A stretch of 6,649 nt of DNA from Pirellulaceae bacterium (GTDB lineage Bacteria; Planctomycetota; Planctomycetia; Pirellulales; Pirellulaceae). The position numbers were made by a program, and so were the translations under genes. Every line of letters starts with the position of its first letter. Positions within the stretch are counted from its first letter, which is position 1. The notes under the pieces are model-generated. The model had not been told where the DNA came from, ran no database searches, and saw nothing but the letters and a program-made list of their open reading frames with translations. Location: NCBI GenBank assembly GCA_013002105.1, contig JABDKS010000673.1, positions 1-6,649 on the forward strand, written 5' to 3'. Below are positions 6,183-6,649 of the stretch, piece by piece.

Positions 6183-6215
6183 CACCAACCTCTTTTGAAC
6201 TGCGACGCCTCCTGC

Positions 6216-6649
6216 ATGCACTTTCGCTATCTGCCATCATCGATCCTGCTGCTGGCGTTTTTATCTATGACCGCGTTGGTGACCGCTCCGACGGCAAACG
6301 CTCAGGAAGTGGCGTCCAAAAGCGAAGTGAATGCACTGATCGAAGAACTCGGGCATGAGAACTACGCTCGTCGCGTGCTTGCCAAAGAGAAGCTGCAGCG
6401 ATTGGGACTGGAGGCTTTTGACCAGTTGCACACGGCAAAATTCCATCCCGACAGCGAAGTCGTCTCGGCGGCCCGCTATCTGATCAGCAGTTTGATGGTC
6501 AGTTGGTCCAAAGAGTCTGATCCGGCACCGGTTCGTGAAGCGCTCAGCGAGTACGGTGGCCAAGAGCCAAGCGAACGCGAAAGTCGCATCAAACTGCTCG
6601 CAAACTTGCCCGATCGCCAGGGGCTCGAGGCGCTCGTTCGGCTCACGCG
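6216..6649 (+). CDS. Exported HEAT-like repeat protein, N-terminal part (cut by window edge)
   Basis: An open frame runs from ATG6216 through the right edge, giving 144 residues. The N-terminus is a clear signal peptide: MHFRYLPSS, a hydrophobic core (about 10-23) and a probable signal peptidase I site after Ala29 (ANA-QE). The mature part begins with alpha-helical sequence: LIEELGHENYARRVLAKEKL, then QRLGLEAFDQL and HPDSEVVSAARYLISSL (about 41-93). This pattern of paired amphipathic helices resembles the HEAT/PBS-lyase-like repeats common in exported planctomycete proteins, but assignment to a named family is inference. A second helical unit may begin near 120. ATG6159, 19 codons upstream in frame, is an alternative start; ATG6216 is preferred because it gives a conventional signal peptide. 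Neither has a good Shine-Dalgarno. The rest of the protein, and so its function, lies outside the window. Confidence 0.8.
   Translation, partial: MHFRYLPSSILLLAFLSMTALVTAPTANAQEVASKSEVNALIEELGHENYARRVLAKEKLQRLGLEAFDQLHTAKFHPDSEVVSAARYLISSLMVSWSKESDPAPVREALSEYGGQEPSERESRIKLLANLPDRQGLEALVRLT

Larger units (their letters stand above)
5805..6215. other. Divergent intergenic region between lepB and the HEAT-like gene
   Basis: These 411 bp hold no convincing gene. Short frames exist on both strands, but they are proline- or arginine-rich, lack Shine-Dalgarno sequences and resemble no known protein. The region contains a 12-bp tandem repeat (6018-6043), an inverted pair CCAGCAT (6041-6047)/ATGCTGG (6088-6094) with a 40-base interval, a small GTTT-GTG-AAAC palindrome (6064-6074), and candidate promoters in both directions. 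The left 93 bp (5805-5897) would become coding if lepB began at GTG5897. No recognisable RNA gene was found. Confidence 0.6.

Noticed and set aside
1..6649. Mobile element, CRISPR array, tRNA/rRNA genes or a new defence system
   Set aside because: No transposase, terminal repeats, repeat-spacer pattern or RNA gene was seen; the recognised genes are conserved housekeeping genes.

Overview
The window looks like a piece of a Planctomycetota chromosome, most likely from the Pirellulaceae (Rhodopirellula/Rubripirellula-type). The evidence is a very large signal peptidase I carrying a zinc-ribbon-like insert, a PTPMT1-like phosphatase, an exported HEAT-like protein with a clear signal peptide, several GTG/ATG start ambiguities, and mostly weak or absent Shine-Dalgarno sequences. 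LptB implies a diderm envelope with lipopolysaccharide transport. The taxonomic call is inferred from gene content and was not tested by a search.

Layout from left to right. A strong intrinsic terminator (11-48) ends a transcript that enters from outside the window. It is followed by a PTPMT1-like dual-specificity phosphatase (65-595, +). This runs tail to tail, with a 1-bp gap, into an unidentified protein with seven or eight membrane segments (597-1355, -). Just upstream of that gene, on the same strand, is a 45-residue cysteine-rich small ORF with its own Shine-Dalgarno sequence (1387-1524, -). dprA (1579-2718, +) follows, divergent from that pair. It converges on lptB (2739-3581, -), which lies 120 bp downstream of lepB (3702-5804, -); lepB and lptB may be co-transcribed. 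A 411-bp divergent intergenic region (5805-6215) holds a short tandem repeat and candidate promoters. It separates lepB from the start of an exported HEAT-like protein (6216 onward, +) that is cut by the right edge.

Functionally this is mostly conserved housekeeping: envelope biogenesis (lepB, lptB), phospholipid synthesis or signalling (the PTPMT1-like phosphatase) and DNA uptake/recombination (dprA). I see no mobile element, CRISPR array, tRNA or rRNA, and no new multi-gene defence or biosynthetic system. The points most worth a second look are the roughly 440-residue insertion in the signal peptidase, the eukaryote-like PTPMT1 homologue, the unannotated cysteine-rich small ORF, and the short repeats upstream of lptB and in the lepB divergent region.
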